Shown: positions 24,920-33,431 of the stretch, one piece after another
Position numbering within the stretch: the stretch's first letter is position 1
How the letters are laid out: every line of letters begins with the position of its first letter
From: Clostridia bacterium
GTDB lineage: Bacteria; Bacillota; Clostridia; UBA1381
Reading direction: 5' to 3'
Assembly (NCBI GenBank): GCA_017551095.1
Contig: JAFZMQ010000027.1
Span: 1 to 39,413, forward strand
Length of the DNA stretch: 39,413 nt
Program-made: the position numbers and the translations under genes
Notes under the pieces: model-generated
Told to the model about the DNA's origin: nothing
What the model saw: only the letters and a program-made list of their open reading frames with translations
The model's database searches: none

Positions 24920-26038
24920 ATGAGTAAAATAGGAATTTTCGGCGGAACATTTAACCCCATTCATAACGGACATATAGAAATCGCACGTCGTGCAAAGGAA
25001 CAATTCGGACTTTGCAAGGTGATTTTTTTGACGAGCGGAAATCCTCCGCACAAGCAAAATACGCAGATTCTTGATGCAAAAATCCGTCATATCATGGTAA
25101 AACGTGCTATTAGCGGCATAGACGGCTTCGAGCCGTGCGACTGGGAGATTAAAAGAAGTGAGCCGTCATATACGAGAGATGCTCTTTTATATTTTAAGGA
25201 AATTTTTCCGAAAGATGAACTCTTTTTCATAATCGGCGGAGACTCCTTGCGGGATTTTGACAAATGGTATAAACCGCAGGAGATTTTAAAGCTATGCACC
25301 ATTTTGGTTTATGACAGAAAAGGCGGCACAGTAACCTCGGAATTTGCCAAGCAGGTATACGGGGGAAAAATAGATATTTCGTCAAGCGAAATAAGGGAAA
25401 ATGTAAAAAATGGGCTTAATATATCCGACAAATTGCCGGAAGAGGTCTATAAATTTATAGAAAGAAACGAAATATACGGGTATGTTCCTGGTTTTGAGGC
25501 AAAGCTACAAACAATGCTGACGCCGGAGCGGTTTTTACACAGTCTTGGTGTCAGAGATATGGCAAAAGAACTTGCAAAGATTTTCGGAGCGGACGAAAAA
25601 AAGGCGGAAATTGCGGGACTTTTGCATGATAATGCAAAAAATATGAGCGATATTTACAGCCGTTGTGCCGATTTAGAGGTTGAGCTTGATGAATTTGAGA
25701 AGGAAAATCCAAAATTAGTTCACGCACCGCTGGGGGCAGAAACGGCAAAGTGTATTTTCGGCATAACCGACGCCGACATTATAAACGCAATAAGGTGGCA
25801 CACGGTAGGGCGTCCCGACATGAGCCTTTTGGAAAAAATAGTCTTTGTTGCAGACCTTACAGAAAAGGGTAGAAAGTTTCCTGATGCGGAAGAAATCAGA
25901 AAAATTGCAAAAAAGGATATTGACAGGGCGGTTTATGAGTGCGTAAAGGCGACGGTTTCAGTCAATAAAGGGCGTGGCATAGCCATCCATCCCAATGCAA
26001 CAAAAATAATTACAAAATTTGAAAAAAATTTCAAATAA
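24920..26038 (+). CDS. nadD: NadD-YqeK fusion: nicotinate-nucleotide adenylyltransferase with HD phosphohydrolase
   Basis: 372 aa holding two enzymes normally encoded by adjacent genes. Residues 1-~187 are NadD, which makes deamido-NAD from NaMN and ATP: IGIFGGTFNPIHNGHIE at the N-terminus, FIIGGDSLRDFDKWY, and ISSSEIRENVKNG. Residues ~200-372 are a YqeK-type HD domain, a likely Ap4A hydrolase: ERFLHSLGVRDMAKEL, LLHDNAKNM (HD near 236), and RWHTVGRPDMSLLEKIVFVAD. The frame is open through the junction (NEIYGYVPGFEAKLQ), with no stop or frameshift. The ATG at 24920 is used; the ribosome-binding site is weak (GGGAAG). The next operon member, rsfS, is displaced by a two-gene insertion. Confidence 0.93.
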   Translation: MSKIGIFGGTFNPIHNGHIEIARRAKEQFGLCKVIFLTSGNPPHKQNTQILDAKIRHIMVKRAISGIDGFEPCDWEIKRSEPSYTRDALLYFKEIFPKDELFFIIGGDSLRDFDKWYKPQEILKLCTILVYDRKGGTVTSEFAKQVYGGKIDISSSEIRENVKNGLNISDKLPEEVYKFIERNEIYGYVPGFEAKLQTMLTPERFLHSLGVRDMAKELAKIFGADEKKAEIAGLLHDNAKNMSDIYSRCADLEVELDEFEKENPKLVHAPLGAETAKCIFGITDADIINAIRWHTVGRPDMSLLEKIVFVADLTEKGRKFPDAEEIRKIAKKDIDRAVYECVKATVSVNKGRGIAIHPNATKIITKFEKNFK

Positions 26039-26042
26039 ACTA

Positions 26043-26071
26043 TTGACAAACTAAAATACATGTGTTAATAT
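26043..26071 (+). promoter_or_regulatory. promoter of the secreted-protein/peptide cassette
   Basis: TTGACA (26043-26048), 17-nt spacer, TAATAT (26066-26071) with an extended -10 TG. It begins five bases after the nadD-yqeK stop and gives a ~60-nt leader. Confidence 0.8.
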
Positions 26072-26084
26072 TATCGTGTGTATG

Positions 26085-26102
26085 ATTCTAAATTTTTAGA
26101 AT
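26085..26102 (+). other. 5' leader stem-loop
   Basis: ATTCTAA (26085-26091)/TTAGAAT (26096-26102), a 7-bp AT-rich stem a few bases after the predicted start of transcription. Stems at the extreme 5' end can protect abundant mRNAs; that role is inference here. Confidence 0.45.
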
Positions 26103-26138
26103 AGCTTAATATATTATCAAAAGGGAGAATGAGTTACT

Positions 26139-26993
26139 ATGAAGAAAGCAATTTCGATTCTATTGGCAGTAGCAACGATGGCGATTGCAACATCTGCTAT
26201 GGCTGCTACCGGCACGGCGGACTTGACAAGCGGAAAAGATGCGGGCGGCGTTCAGTACAACAGAAACAGTAACGATTTTGTTGGTTCGCAATATGATACG
26301 ACTACGATGCCGTGTTTCAGACCCGGGGACACTGTTAAATTTGATGTAACAGGCGCAACGGAAGGGGACGATGTTACACTTATTACTTATAAGCTGGGTC
26401 AAGGAAATAATTTGACTACCAGTACAGTTCAGTATGTGAATCAATATGATGACATAGCTGGTACGACAAAGAATGTTGCTTATAAAGTAAGAAATTTGGA
26501 GTCAGGCGTATATCAGTTAGATATAAAGGTTGGCGAAAATGCCATTAAAACTGTTTACTATAAAGTTGGTACAGTTGCTGCAACTATGATACCGGCAAAT
26601 GGTAATACATCTGCTTATATAATAAAGGAAAATGCAGATGGCTCTTATACAGCAGGTTTTGTTGGTAAGGTAACAATTGATATTGCTGATACAACTCTTG
26701 CTGATATAGGTTCAAATCCTGGATTTTCGTTTACAAACGGTAAAAGGTATAACTTCACAGACGAGCAGGTTGCAGATTTTGAAGTTGCGAACGTAGGAGC
26801 TTATGACGGAGAGAAAGTTAACAGGCTGGTTAATAGTTTCTTGACCGGTGAAGGAACTAATTTGACGGGTACAGGTTCGGAGGCCGAGCTGTATGGCGGT
26901 TACTCCTTTGTATATGGTATGAATATTTACAATATTAATTCGGCAGCAAATGCAGAAGCAATTAGTGCAACCGCTGTGACGGATGCAGAATAA
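26139..26993 (+). CDS. secreted protein of unknown function
   Basis: 284 aa. The signal peptide KKAISILLAVATMAIATSAM is followed by an AMAAT-type cleavage region, and the mature part is polar and rich in Asn, Thr, Gly and Asp. FRPGDTVKFDVTGATEGDDV and LESGVYQLDIKVGENAIKTV suggest one or two Ig-like beta domains. There is no SLH domain, LPXTG motif or second membrane helix, and only one Cys. I do not recognise a family. It has its own good promoter, a leader hairpin and AAGGGAG before the ATG, and is followed after 16 nt by a 67-aa gene in the same transcript. It looks like a highly expressed surface or released protein. Confidence 0.85.
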   Translation: MKKAISILLAVATMAIATSAMAATGTADLTSGKDAGGVQYNRNSNDFVGSQYDTTTMPCFRPGDTVKFDVTGATEGDDVTLITYKLGQGNNLTTSTVQYVNQYDDIAGTTKNVAYKVRNLESGVYQLDIKVGENAIKTVYYKVGTVAATMIPANGNTSAYIIKENADGSYTAGFVGKVTIDIADTTLADIGSNPGFSFTNGKRYNFTDEQVADFEVANVGAYDGEKVNRLVNSFLTGEGTNLTGTGSEAELYGGYSFVYGMNIYNINSAANAEAISATAVTDAE

Positions 26994-27009
26994 GCGGGGG
27001 AGGTAAGAC

Positions 27010-27213
27010 ATGATGAAAAAGATTTATAGAAAACCAAACTTAGCGATAGAAAGCCTTGCAACCGAAGAAATAATGGCAAACGATAAAAATGCTTTGGCAA
27101 GTGCAGCAGTTATACTTAACGGTAATGAGTGGAAGTTCTTAACGGTTGACGGCAGCGGTAACGGTACCGGCAATATGTTAAACAGTATCAACTATGAAGA
27201 TTTTATAAACTAA
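27010..27213 (+). CDS. 67-aa peptide with a Y-x-K-P N-terminal motif
   Basis: Small protein beginning MMKKIYRKPNLAIESLATEE, with an excellent ribosome-binding site (GGGGGAGGT). The N-terminal pattern 'K-Y-x-K-P-x-x-x-x-E-x-x-x-T-E-x-I-M' resembles a class of short, uncharacterised clostridial peptides that I know only as hypothetical proteins. The second half is Gly/Asn/Ser-rich (VDGSGNGTGNMLNSINYEDF). No signal peptide, no Cys. The conserved head with a variable tail resembles a leader-core layout, but no modifying enzyme is next to it. A strong terminator follows directly. Co-transcribed with the secreted protein upstream. Confidence 0.78.
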   Translation: MMKKIYRKPNLAIESLATEEIMANDKNALASAAVILNGNEWKFLTVDGSGNGTGNMLNSINYEDFIN

Positions 27214-27219
27214 TTATTT

Positions 27220-27248
27220 AAAGAACGCACAGTGTGCGTTCTTTTTTT
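27220..27248 (+). terminator. terminator of the two-gene cassette
   Basis: AAAGAACGCAC (27220-27230)/GTGCGTTCTTT (27234-27244), 11 bp perfect, with a T run to 27248. It isolates the cassette from rsfS. Confidence 0.94.
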
Positions 27249-27309
27249 GCTCTTTTTTTAAAACGGTGGAATTATTTTTTGAAAAACGCTAAAAATTACT
27301 AATAAGATA

Positions 27310-27338
27310 TAGACTTTTTGCAAAAAATGTAGTATTAT
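27310..27338 (+). promoter_or_regulatory. possible promoter of rsfS-leuS
   Basis: TAGACT (27310-27315), 17-nt spacer, TATTAT (27333-27338). A moderate match, expected because the preceding terminator cuts rsfS off from the nadD transcript. Confidence 0.4.
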
Positions 27339-27379
27339 ATGACTTATAGTGTTATGGCTGAAAGGACAAGTTTTGGTTT

Positions 27380-27718
27380 ATGGAAAAATTGAAGATAATC
27401 GTAAAAGCGTTGGACGATAAAAGGGCTACCGATATAGATGTTCTGGACATTTCCAAGCTGACATCCTTGGGTGACTATTTTATCATATGCACCTGTTCAT
27501 CAGGTGTTCAGGTCCGTGCTTGTAGTGACGAAGTTGAGGAAAAGACAAAGGAAAACGGATTCCCGCCAAAGCATATTGAAGGCTATCGGGGCGGAAACTG
27601 GATTTTAATGGATTTCGGGGACATAATCGTTCATATTATGGAACGTGAAACAAGAGAGTTTTATTCTTTGGAGCGTCTTTGGGACGATGCGGAAAAACTT
27701 GAAATAAAGGCGGATTGA
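27380..27718 (+). CDS. rsfS: ribosomal silencing factor RsfS
   Basis: 112 aa, the family size. Binds L14 on the 50S subunit and blocks subunit joining when nutrients are short. Signature blocks: [40 protein letters not shown] and [13 protein letters not shown]. The ribosome-binding site is modest (AAAGGACA). It normally sits directly after nadD-yqeK; here 1.3 kb with a self-contained cassette intervenes. leuS follows after 10 nt. Confidence 0.96.
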   Translation: MEKLKIIVKALDDKRATDIDVLDISKLTSLGDYFIICTCSSGVQVRACSDEVEEKTKENGFPPKHIEGYRGGNWILMDFGDIIVHIMERETREFYSLERLWDDAEKLEIKAD

Positions 27719-27728
27719 GGTGATTAAC

Positions 27729-30140
27729 ATGGATAAATATAATTTTAAAGAAATTGAGAAAAAGTGGCAGAAAAAATGGGAAGATGCAAACTGTTTTCAT
27801 GCCGAAAACGATAGCGAAAAAGAGCCGTATTACGCCCTCATTGAGTTTCCGTATCCGTCGGGACAGGGACTGCATGTAGGGCATCCGAGAAGTTATACGG
27901 CACTCGATATTCTTGCAAGAAAAAGAAGAATGCAGGGATATAATGTTTTATATCCTATCGGCTGGGACGCTTTCGGTCTGCCAACTGAAAACTATGCAAT
28001 AAAGAACAAAATTCATCCTAAGATTGTCACAAAAAAGAATATTGAAAACTTTACAAGACAGCTTAAAATGCTTGGATTTTCTTTTGATTGGCAAAGGGAA
28101 GTAAACACAACCGACCCGAGTTATTATAAATGGACGCAGTGGATATTTTTACAGCTCTTTAAGCATGGACTTGCGTATAAGCAGGAAATGCCGATAAATT
28201 GGTGTACAGGCTGCAAAGTCGGACTTTCTAATGAAGAAGTTGTAAATGGCGTTTGCGAAAGATGCGGAAGCGAGGTTGTTCAGCGTCGCAAAAGTCAATG
28301 GATGCTGAAAATTACCGAATATGCACAGCGTCTTATTGATGACCTTGATGATGTCGATTTTATCGAAAGAGTTAAAACTCAGCAGACAAACTGGATTGGC
28401 AGAAGCGAGGGTGCAGAGGTAGAGTTTACGCTTACAACGGGAGATAAGATAACCGTTTATACTACCAGATGCGATACCCTTTTCGGTGCTACATATGTTG
28501 TTTTGTCGCCGGAGCATAGTATGGTTAAAAAGCTTTTGCCCATGCTCAAAAATGCTGATCAAGTAGAAAAATATATTGAAAATGCTGCTAAAAAATCGGA
28601 ATTTGAGCGTACAGAACTTGCAAAAGATAAGACAGGAGCAAGGCTCGACGGCGTAAATGCGATAAATCCGGTAACGAATGAGGAAATTCCGATATTCATA
28701 TCCGATTATGTGCTTGTAACATACGGAACGGGTGCAATAATGGCAGTTCCGGCACATGACAGCAGGGACTGGGACTTTGCTAAAAAGTTCAATCTGCCGA
28801 TAATTGAGGTTGTTTCAGGCGGGAAGAATGTCTTAGAAGAAGCATATACCGATGTTACAAGTGGCACAATGGTAAACTCAGGCTTTTTAAACGGCATGAG
28901 CGTTAAAGAAGCGATTCCTGCCATGATAAAATATCTTGAAGAAAAGGGAATCGGAAAGAAAAAGGTCAATTTTAAGCTTCGTGACTGGGTATTCTCACGC
29001 CAGAGATATTGGGGAGAACCTATCCCGCTCGTTTATTGTGAAAAGTGCGGCTGGGTACCTGTTCCCGAGAGTGAGCTTCCTTTGGAGCTTCCCGAGATTG
29101 ACACATTTGAGCCGGGTGAAAACGGCGAATCGCCACTTGCAAAGGCGACGGACTGGATAAATACAACCTGTCCGAAGTGTGGCGGAAAGGCAGTCCGTGA
29201 AACCGATACAATGCCACAATGGGCAGGTTCGAGCTGGTATTATTTGCGGTATATGGACCCGCATAATAACGAGGCTTTGGCGTCCGATTCGGCACTTAAA
29301 TACTGGTCACCTGTGGATTGGTATAACGGCGGTATGGAGCATACCACGCTTCACCTTTTGTATTCGAGATTTTGGCATAAGTTCCTGTACGATATAGGCG
29401 TTGTTCCGACAAAAGAGCCGTACCAAAAGCGTACATCACACGGGATGATTTTGGGCGAAAACGGCGAAAAAATGTCTAAATCAAGAGGAAATGTGGTAAA
29501 TCCCGACGAGGTTGTAAACGATTACGGTGCAGATGCAGTGCGTACATTTGAGATGTTCATAGGTGCGTTTGACCAGTCAACGCCGTGGTCGGAAAAGGGA
29601 TTAAAGGGCTGCTACAAGTTTTTGGAGCGTGTCTGGAACTTGCAGGAAATGCTAACTCCGAGCGAAGAACTCTCAAAAGACCTTGAAAAAGCGGTAAATA
29701 AGGCGATTATGAAGGTCAGCGACGACTATGAAAAGATGAAGTACAACACGGCAATCGCAACCCTTATGAGCCTTGTAAACGATTTCTATAAAAAGGGCGA
29801 GGTAACAAAAGGCGAGTACAGAATTCTGATCACGCTTTTAAACCCCGTAGCACCGCATATAACCGAGGAGCTTTGGGAAAAGTACGGAAACACTCCGCTT
29901 TTGGCACTTACCAAGTGGCCGGATTTTGACAAGGCTAAAACGGTAGACGACGAAGTCGAGATAGTGGTGCAGGTAAACGGAAAGATAAAGGATAAAATAA
30001 CCGTTCCAAAGGATATTGCAAAAGAAGAACTTGAAAAAGTTGCGTTGGATGCCGAAAAAGTCAAACAGGCATTAGACGGAAAAACGGTTATAAAAATCAT
30101 TACAGTACCCGGAAAACTCGTAAATATAGTAGTAAAATAA
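27729..30140 (+). CDS. leuS: leucyl-tRNA synthetase
   Basis: 803 aa, full length. Class I synthetase: the HIGH motif appears as [19 protein letters not shown] near residue 50, and KMSKS as [16 protein letters not shown]. The CP1 editing domain is present ([38 protein letters not shown]), and a Cys cluster WCTGCK..CERCG lies in the connective region. The ATG at 27729 has GAGGTG 6 nt upstream; the upstream GTG is part of that ribosome-binding site. The leader holds no T-box. Confidence 0.98.
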   Translation: MDKYNFKEIEKKWQKKWEDANCFHAENDSEKEPYYALIEFPYPSGQGLHVGHPRSYTALDILARKRRMQGYNVLYPIGWDAFGLPTENYAIKNKIHPKIVTKKNIENFTRQLKMLGFSFDWQREVNTTDPSYYKWTQWIFLQLFKHGLAYKQEMPINWCTGCKVGLSNEEVVNGVCERCGSEVVQRRKSQWMLKITEYAQRLIDDLDDVDFIERVKTQQTNWIGRSEGAEVEFTLTTGDKITVYTTRCDTLFGATYVVLSPEHSMVKKLLPMLKNADQVEKYIENAAKKSEFERTELAKDKTGARLDGVNAINPVTNEEIPIFISDYVLVTYGTGAIMAVPAHDSRDWDFAKKFNLPIIEVVSGGKNVLEEAYTDVTSGTMVNSGFLNGMSVKEAIPAMIKYLEEKGIGKKKVNFKLRDWVFSRQRYWGEPIPLVYCEKCGWVPVPESELPLELPEIDTFEPGENGESPLAKATDWINTTCPKCGGKAVRETDTMPQWAGSSWYYLRYMDPHNNEALASDSALKYWSPVDWYNGGMEHTTLHLLYSRFWHKFLYDIGVVPTKEPYQKRTSHGMILGENGEKMSKSRGNVVNPDEVVNDYGADAVRTFEMFIGAFDQSTPWSEKGLKGCYKFLERVWNLQEMLTPSEELSKDLEKAVNKAIMKVSDDYEKMKYNTAIATLMSLVNDFYKKGEVTKGEYRILITLLNPVAPHITEELWEKYGNTPLLALTKWPDFDKAKTVDDEVEIVVQVNGKIKDKITVPKDIAKEELEKVALDAEKVKQALDGKTVIKIITVPGKLVNIVVK

Positions 30141-30144
30141 AGGG

Positions 30145-30164
30145 GGGCGGACATATGTCCGCCC
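30145..30164. terminator. 20-bp perfect palindrome after leuS
   Basis: GGGCGGACATATGTCCGCCC, a perfect dyad 4 bp after the leuS stop. As RNA it would be a 10-bp stem less a few loop bases. There is no T run after it, so it may be a weak terminator or an RNA-stabilising end. Just beyond it lies copy B of the dispersed element. Confidence 0.5.
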
Positions 30165-30177
30165 ATAAAGTTTAAGC

Positions 30178-30275
30178 CTGAATAAAATTGCCCATCTCAC
30201 TGCTTTTTGAAAGGGGCGGTAGGTGGTACAGCACCACTTCCTGCAAAGCGGCAGTTCTTTACAATTTTCTTTCAG
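30178..30275. repeat. dispersed palindromic element, copy B
   Basis: 98 bp from CTGAATAAAATTG to CAATTTTCTTTCAG; one to two more bases pair outside (GC at 30176/GC at 30276). Inner CTGCTTT pairs with AAAGCGG, and an apical GG-g-GC-g-GTA...TAC-a-GC-a-CC hairpin follows the pattern of copies A and C. The CACAG/CTGTG stem of copy A is not kept. It ends ~43 bp before the htpG start codon. Confidence 0.88.
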
Positions 30276-30318
30276 GCCAACAATTTGTGATTTTGGTAAG
30301 AAAAGGAAGGGTTAAAAA

Positions 30319-32157
30319 ATGGAAAAAGGCAACATTTCTGTTAATTCGGAAAATATTTTTCCTATAATTAAAAAGTGGCTTTATTCCGATAAGGATATTT
30401 TTGTAAGGGAGCTTGTATCTAACGGTTGTGACGCAATAACAAAGCTGAAAAAGCTTGTCGGTATAGGCGAGGCAAAGATTTCGGACGAAGATTTTAAAAT
30501 AACCGTAACCGTTGATAAGGATAAAAAACAACTCATTTTTGAGGATAACGGCATAGGCATGACAAAAGACGAAGTCGAAAAATACATAACCGATATCGCT
30601 TTTTCGGGTGCTACCGAATTTTTGGAAAAGTATAAAGACGAAAACGATAAAGAAGCACAAATTATCGGACATTTCGGATTGGGCTTTTATTCTGCGTTTA
30701 TGCCGAGCGAAAAGGTAGAGATAGAAACGCTCTCATACAAGGACGGCGAAGACGCTGTTTATTGGAGCTGTGACGGCGGCATGAGCTATGAGATAGATAA
30801 GGGCAAACGCACCGAAAGAGGCACGAAAATTATCCTTACAATAGCCGAGGATTCAAAGGAGTTTTTGGAGGAATTTACAGTAAGGGAAGTTCTTTCAAAA
30901 TACTGTTCCTTTGTACCTGTGCCGATTTATCTGGAAATCACGGGAAAAGAGCCCCAAAAGGACAAGGACGGGAAAGAAATACTGCCGTCTTCCATAAACG
31001 AGGTGACGCCGCTTTGGGTAAAAGCCCCGAAGGACTGTAAAGATGAGGATTACAAGGATTTTTACAGAAAGGTGTTTTTGGATTTTAACGAACCGCTTTT
31101 CTGGATTCACTTAAATGTGGATTTTCCGTTTAATTTAAAGGGAATACTGTATTTCCCGAAAATAAATCACGAATTTACCGTAAACGAGGGACAAATAAAG
31201 CTCTATAATAACCAGATTTTTGTTGCTGATAATGTTAAGGAAGTTATCCCTGAATTTCTTATGCTTTTAAAGGGCGTAATTGATTGCCCTGATTTGCCTC
31301 TTAATGTATCCCGGAGCTTTTTGCAAAATGACGGATATGTGCGTAAAATATCGGCACACATCACCAAAAAGGTTGCGGACAAGCTTAAAGAAATATACAC
31401 AAAACAGCGTGAGGATTATGACAAATATTGGGAGGACATCAATGTATTTATAAAATACGGCTGTATGCGTGACGAAAAGTTTTATGAGCGTGTAAAGGAT
31501 TTTATCGTTTATAAAAATCTGGACGGAAAACATATAACCCTTTCGGAGTATTTGGAGGGCAAGGAAAACAAGGACATTTACTATGTTTCGGACGAAAATT
31601 TGCAGTCGCAATATATCAATATGTTCCGTGAACAAGGTCTTGATGCGGTGATTTTACCGTCGGTAATCGATACGCATTTTATTTCATTTATTGAAATGAA
31701 GGAGGAGGGTGTGAAGTTCAAAAGGATTGACTCCTCCGTTTCGGAAACCGCCGATAAAGACGCCGAAAAGGACGAAAAATATGACGAAAAACTTATCGAA
31801 ATATTTAAAAATGCACTTTCTGACGATTCTTTGAAAATCGAAGTTCAGGCACTTAAAAAAGAGGATATGCCGGCGGTCGTGCTTTTATCGGAGGAGTCAC
31901 GCAGAATGCAGGAAATGTATCGCTCGTACGGTCAGCAGTTTGCGGGAATGGGGGATATGTTTAAGGATGAGTTTACACTTGTTATAAACTCCAACAACGC
32001 CCTTATTAAGAAACTTGACAAGGCAGAGGACGCCGATAAAACGGTAATTGCAAAGCAAATATTCGATTTGGCGATGCTTTGCCATAAACCGCTTTCTCCC
32101 GAAAAAATGACGGAGTTTGTAAAAAGGAGTAACGAACTTATCGCAAGACTTATTTAA
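30319..32157 (+). CDS. htpG: molecular chaperone HtpG (Hsp90)
   Basis: 612 aa, near the usual ~625. ATP-dependent homodimeric chaperone. The N-terminal GHKL ATPase is clear: FVRELVSNGCDAITKL (Mg2+-Asn), EDNGIGMTKDE, IGHFGLGFYSAFM and GTKIILTI. The middle domain has EPLFWIHLNVDFPFNLKGIL and the catalytic-loop Arg in LPLNVSRSFLQND. The C-terminal dimer domain follows a charged linker (DKDAEKDEKYDEK). AAGGAAGGG precedes the ATG. No good promoter is seen; the dispersed element B fills most of the upstream spacer. Confidence 0.97.
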   Translation: MEKGNISVNSENIFPIIKKWLYSDKDIFVRELVSNGCDAITKLKKLVGIGEAKISDEDFKITVTVDKDKKQLIFEDNGIGMTKDEVEKYITDIAFSGATEFLEKYKDENDKEAQIIGHFGLGFYSAFMPSEKVEIETLSYKDGEDAVYWSCDGGMSYEIDKGKRTERGTKIILTIAEDSKEFLEEFTVREVLSKYCSFVPVPIYLEITGKEPQKDKDGKEILPSSINEVTPLWVKAPKDCKDEDYKDFYRKVFLDFNEPLFWIHLNVDFPFNLKGILYFPKINHEFTVNEGQIKLYNNQIFVADNVKEVIPEFLMLLKGVIDCPDLPLNVSRSFLQNDGYVRKISAHITKKVADKLKEIYTKQREDYDKYWEDINVFIKYGCMRDEKFYERVKDFIVYKNLDGKHITLSEYLEGKENKDIYYVSDENLQSQYINMFREQGLDAVILPSVIDTHFISFIEMKEEGVKFKRIDSSVSETADKDAEKDEKYDEKLIEIFKNALSDDSLKIEVQALKKEDMPAVVLLSEESRRMQEMYRSYGQQFAGMGDMFKDEFTLVINSNNALIKKLDKAEDADKTVIAKQIFDLAMLCHKPLSPEKMTEFVKRSNELIARLI

Positions 32158-32173
32158 AAACAAGCATTTTAAA

Positions 32174-32198
32174 AGCCGACTTCCAAAAGAAGTCGGCT
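32174..32198. terminator. bidirectional terminator between htpG and the SLH gene
   Basis: AGCCGACTTC (32174-32183)/GAAGTCGGCT (32189-32198), loop CAAAA. Followed by CATTTTG on the plus strand and by TTTTAAAA on the minus strand, so it can end both converging transcripts. Confidence 0.87.
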
Positions 32199-32213
32199 CA
32201 TTTTGTCATATAA

Positions 32214-33266
32214 TTAGTTCACGCTGCCGAAGTTAAACAAATTCGGAACAGAGTGCGGTACACAATAAATGCGGTTTTGGTCAACTTCGGCATTTATCAT
32301 ATCCACAACTATATAGGGCCTTATAATGCGTACGGCATAGAATTTGCCGGATACAGATAAGCCAAAGTTGTCGTTTTGTGGCTTTCCTGATGCATCTAAT
32401 GGTGCGGCACAGCCGCGTATAATAAGACGTCTTGGACTAATATTGTTTATTCCTATTTTGCCTTGACCCACACCGTCTGCAATGTATATATCGGAATCGG
32501 TACTGACATTATCCAAAAGAACATTGTCGCATCTTATTACGGTATTTCCTGCGGGCAGCTCGGTATATGTTCCCGGCTCGTCTATATAGTTCTTAATAAT
32601 ATTGTTCATAACTATGGCAAATTCTGCTCTTGTAATATTTTCTGTCGGTGCGATAGTGATACCCTCACATCCGCCTTGTGCTATAACACCTGCGACAAAC
32701 GGCTTTGCCCAATCGGCAGTACCGGCAGTATCTCCCCGAGAAGAAAGAACACTTACATCATAAATACGGGGCTTTGCGTGGCGTGAATTAGGTGCGGCAT
32801 ATATCTCATTTTCAGATAAAGAATCTATATCCACTTCACTGGAAACAACGGTATATGGAGGAAGCAAATCAAACACCTGTGATAAAACCGTAAAGGCTTC
32901 CTGAAAACTTATGTTATCTTTTGGACGCATTTGGCCGTTACCGTCACCCGAAAAAGCACCCATATAGTACGCACTTGAAATTGCAGAGTAAAACCAATCG
33001 TCCGGAGAAACGTCGCCAAATTTTGAGATATCCATTGTTTGGGTTGCTCCGCATACTCTTGTTATAATGGAAGCCATTTCTGCACGGGTAATCGGGGAAT
33101 CGGGACGAACGGTTCCGTCCTCATAGCCTGACAGAATTTTATTAGATACAGCGTTTAAAATAGCTGTTTTTGCCGGTTCACTATTTGGCATATCCGGGAA
33201 ATCGGCATATACCGTACCGGCAAACAGGATACATATTGCCAAAAACATAGAAAAGAATCTTCTCAT
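32214..33266 (-). CDS. SLH-domain surface protein, 350 aa
   Basis: Signal peptide RRFFSMFLAICILFAGTVYA, then SLH domain 1 (FPDMPNSEPAKTAILNAV with SPITRAEMASIITRV), domain 2 (FGDVSPDDWFYSAISSAYYM) and domain 3 after a linker (DWAKPFVAGVIAQGG with NITRAEFAIVMNNII). All three TRAE-type motifs that contact wall polymer are recognisable, though the second is SFQE. The C-terminal ~130 residues are beta-rich (NTVIRCDNVLLDNVSTDSDI) and match no domain I recognise. The ATG at 33266 has GGAGGAG 7 nt upstream; the longer frame start lacks support. Likely wall-associated; function unknown. Confidence 0.92.
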   Translation of the reverse strand: MRRFFSMFLAICILFAGTVYADFPDMPNSEPAKTAILNAVSNKILSGYEDGTVRPDSPITRAEMASIITRVCGATQTMDISKFGDVSPDDWFYSAISSAYYMGAFSGDGNGQMRPKDNISFQEAFTVLSQVFDLLPPYTVVSSEVDIDSLSENEIYAAPNSRHAKPRIYDVSVLSSRGDTAGTADWAKPFVAGVIAQGGCEGITIAPTENITRAEFAIVMNNIIKNYIDEPGTYTELPAGNTVIRCDNVLLDNVSTDSDIYIADGVGQGKIGINNISPRRLIIRGCAAPLDASGKPQNDNFGLSVSGKFYAVRIIRPYIVVDMINAEVDQNRIYCVPHSVPNLFNFGSVN

Positions 33267-33311
33267 AAATAAACTCCTCCAACACATTATCCTAATGTAA
33301 ATAGTACCTTC

Positions 33312-33340
33312 ATTATATCACAAAGATATACTAATGTCCA
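33312..33340 (-). promoter_or_regulatory. promoter of the 350-aa SLH gene
   Basis: Minus strand TGGACA (33340-33335), 17-nt spacer, TATAAT (33317-33312) with an extended -10 TGA. The leader is about 40 nt. Confidence 0.8.
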
Positions 33341-33369
33341 GCAATTTTTAAAAATGTAAATGAAAATTA

Positions 33370-33398
33370 TTGACAATAAATGCCGAGTTTTATATAAT
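33370..33398 (+). promoter_or_regulatory. consensus promoter of the rhamnulokinase gene
   Basis: TTGACA (33370-33375), 17-nt spacer, TATAAT (33393-33398). Perfect consensus, diverging from the SLH promoter 29 bp away. No cre-like or other operator is obvious. Confidence 0.87.
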
Positions 33399-33431
33399 AT
33401 TTCCATAAATAGAGAACTGGCGGTGATTTAA

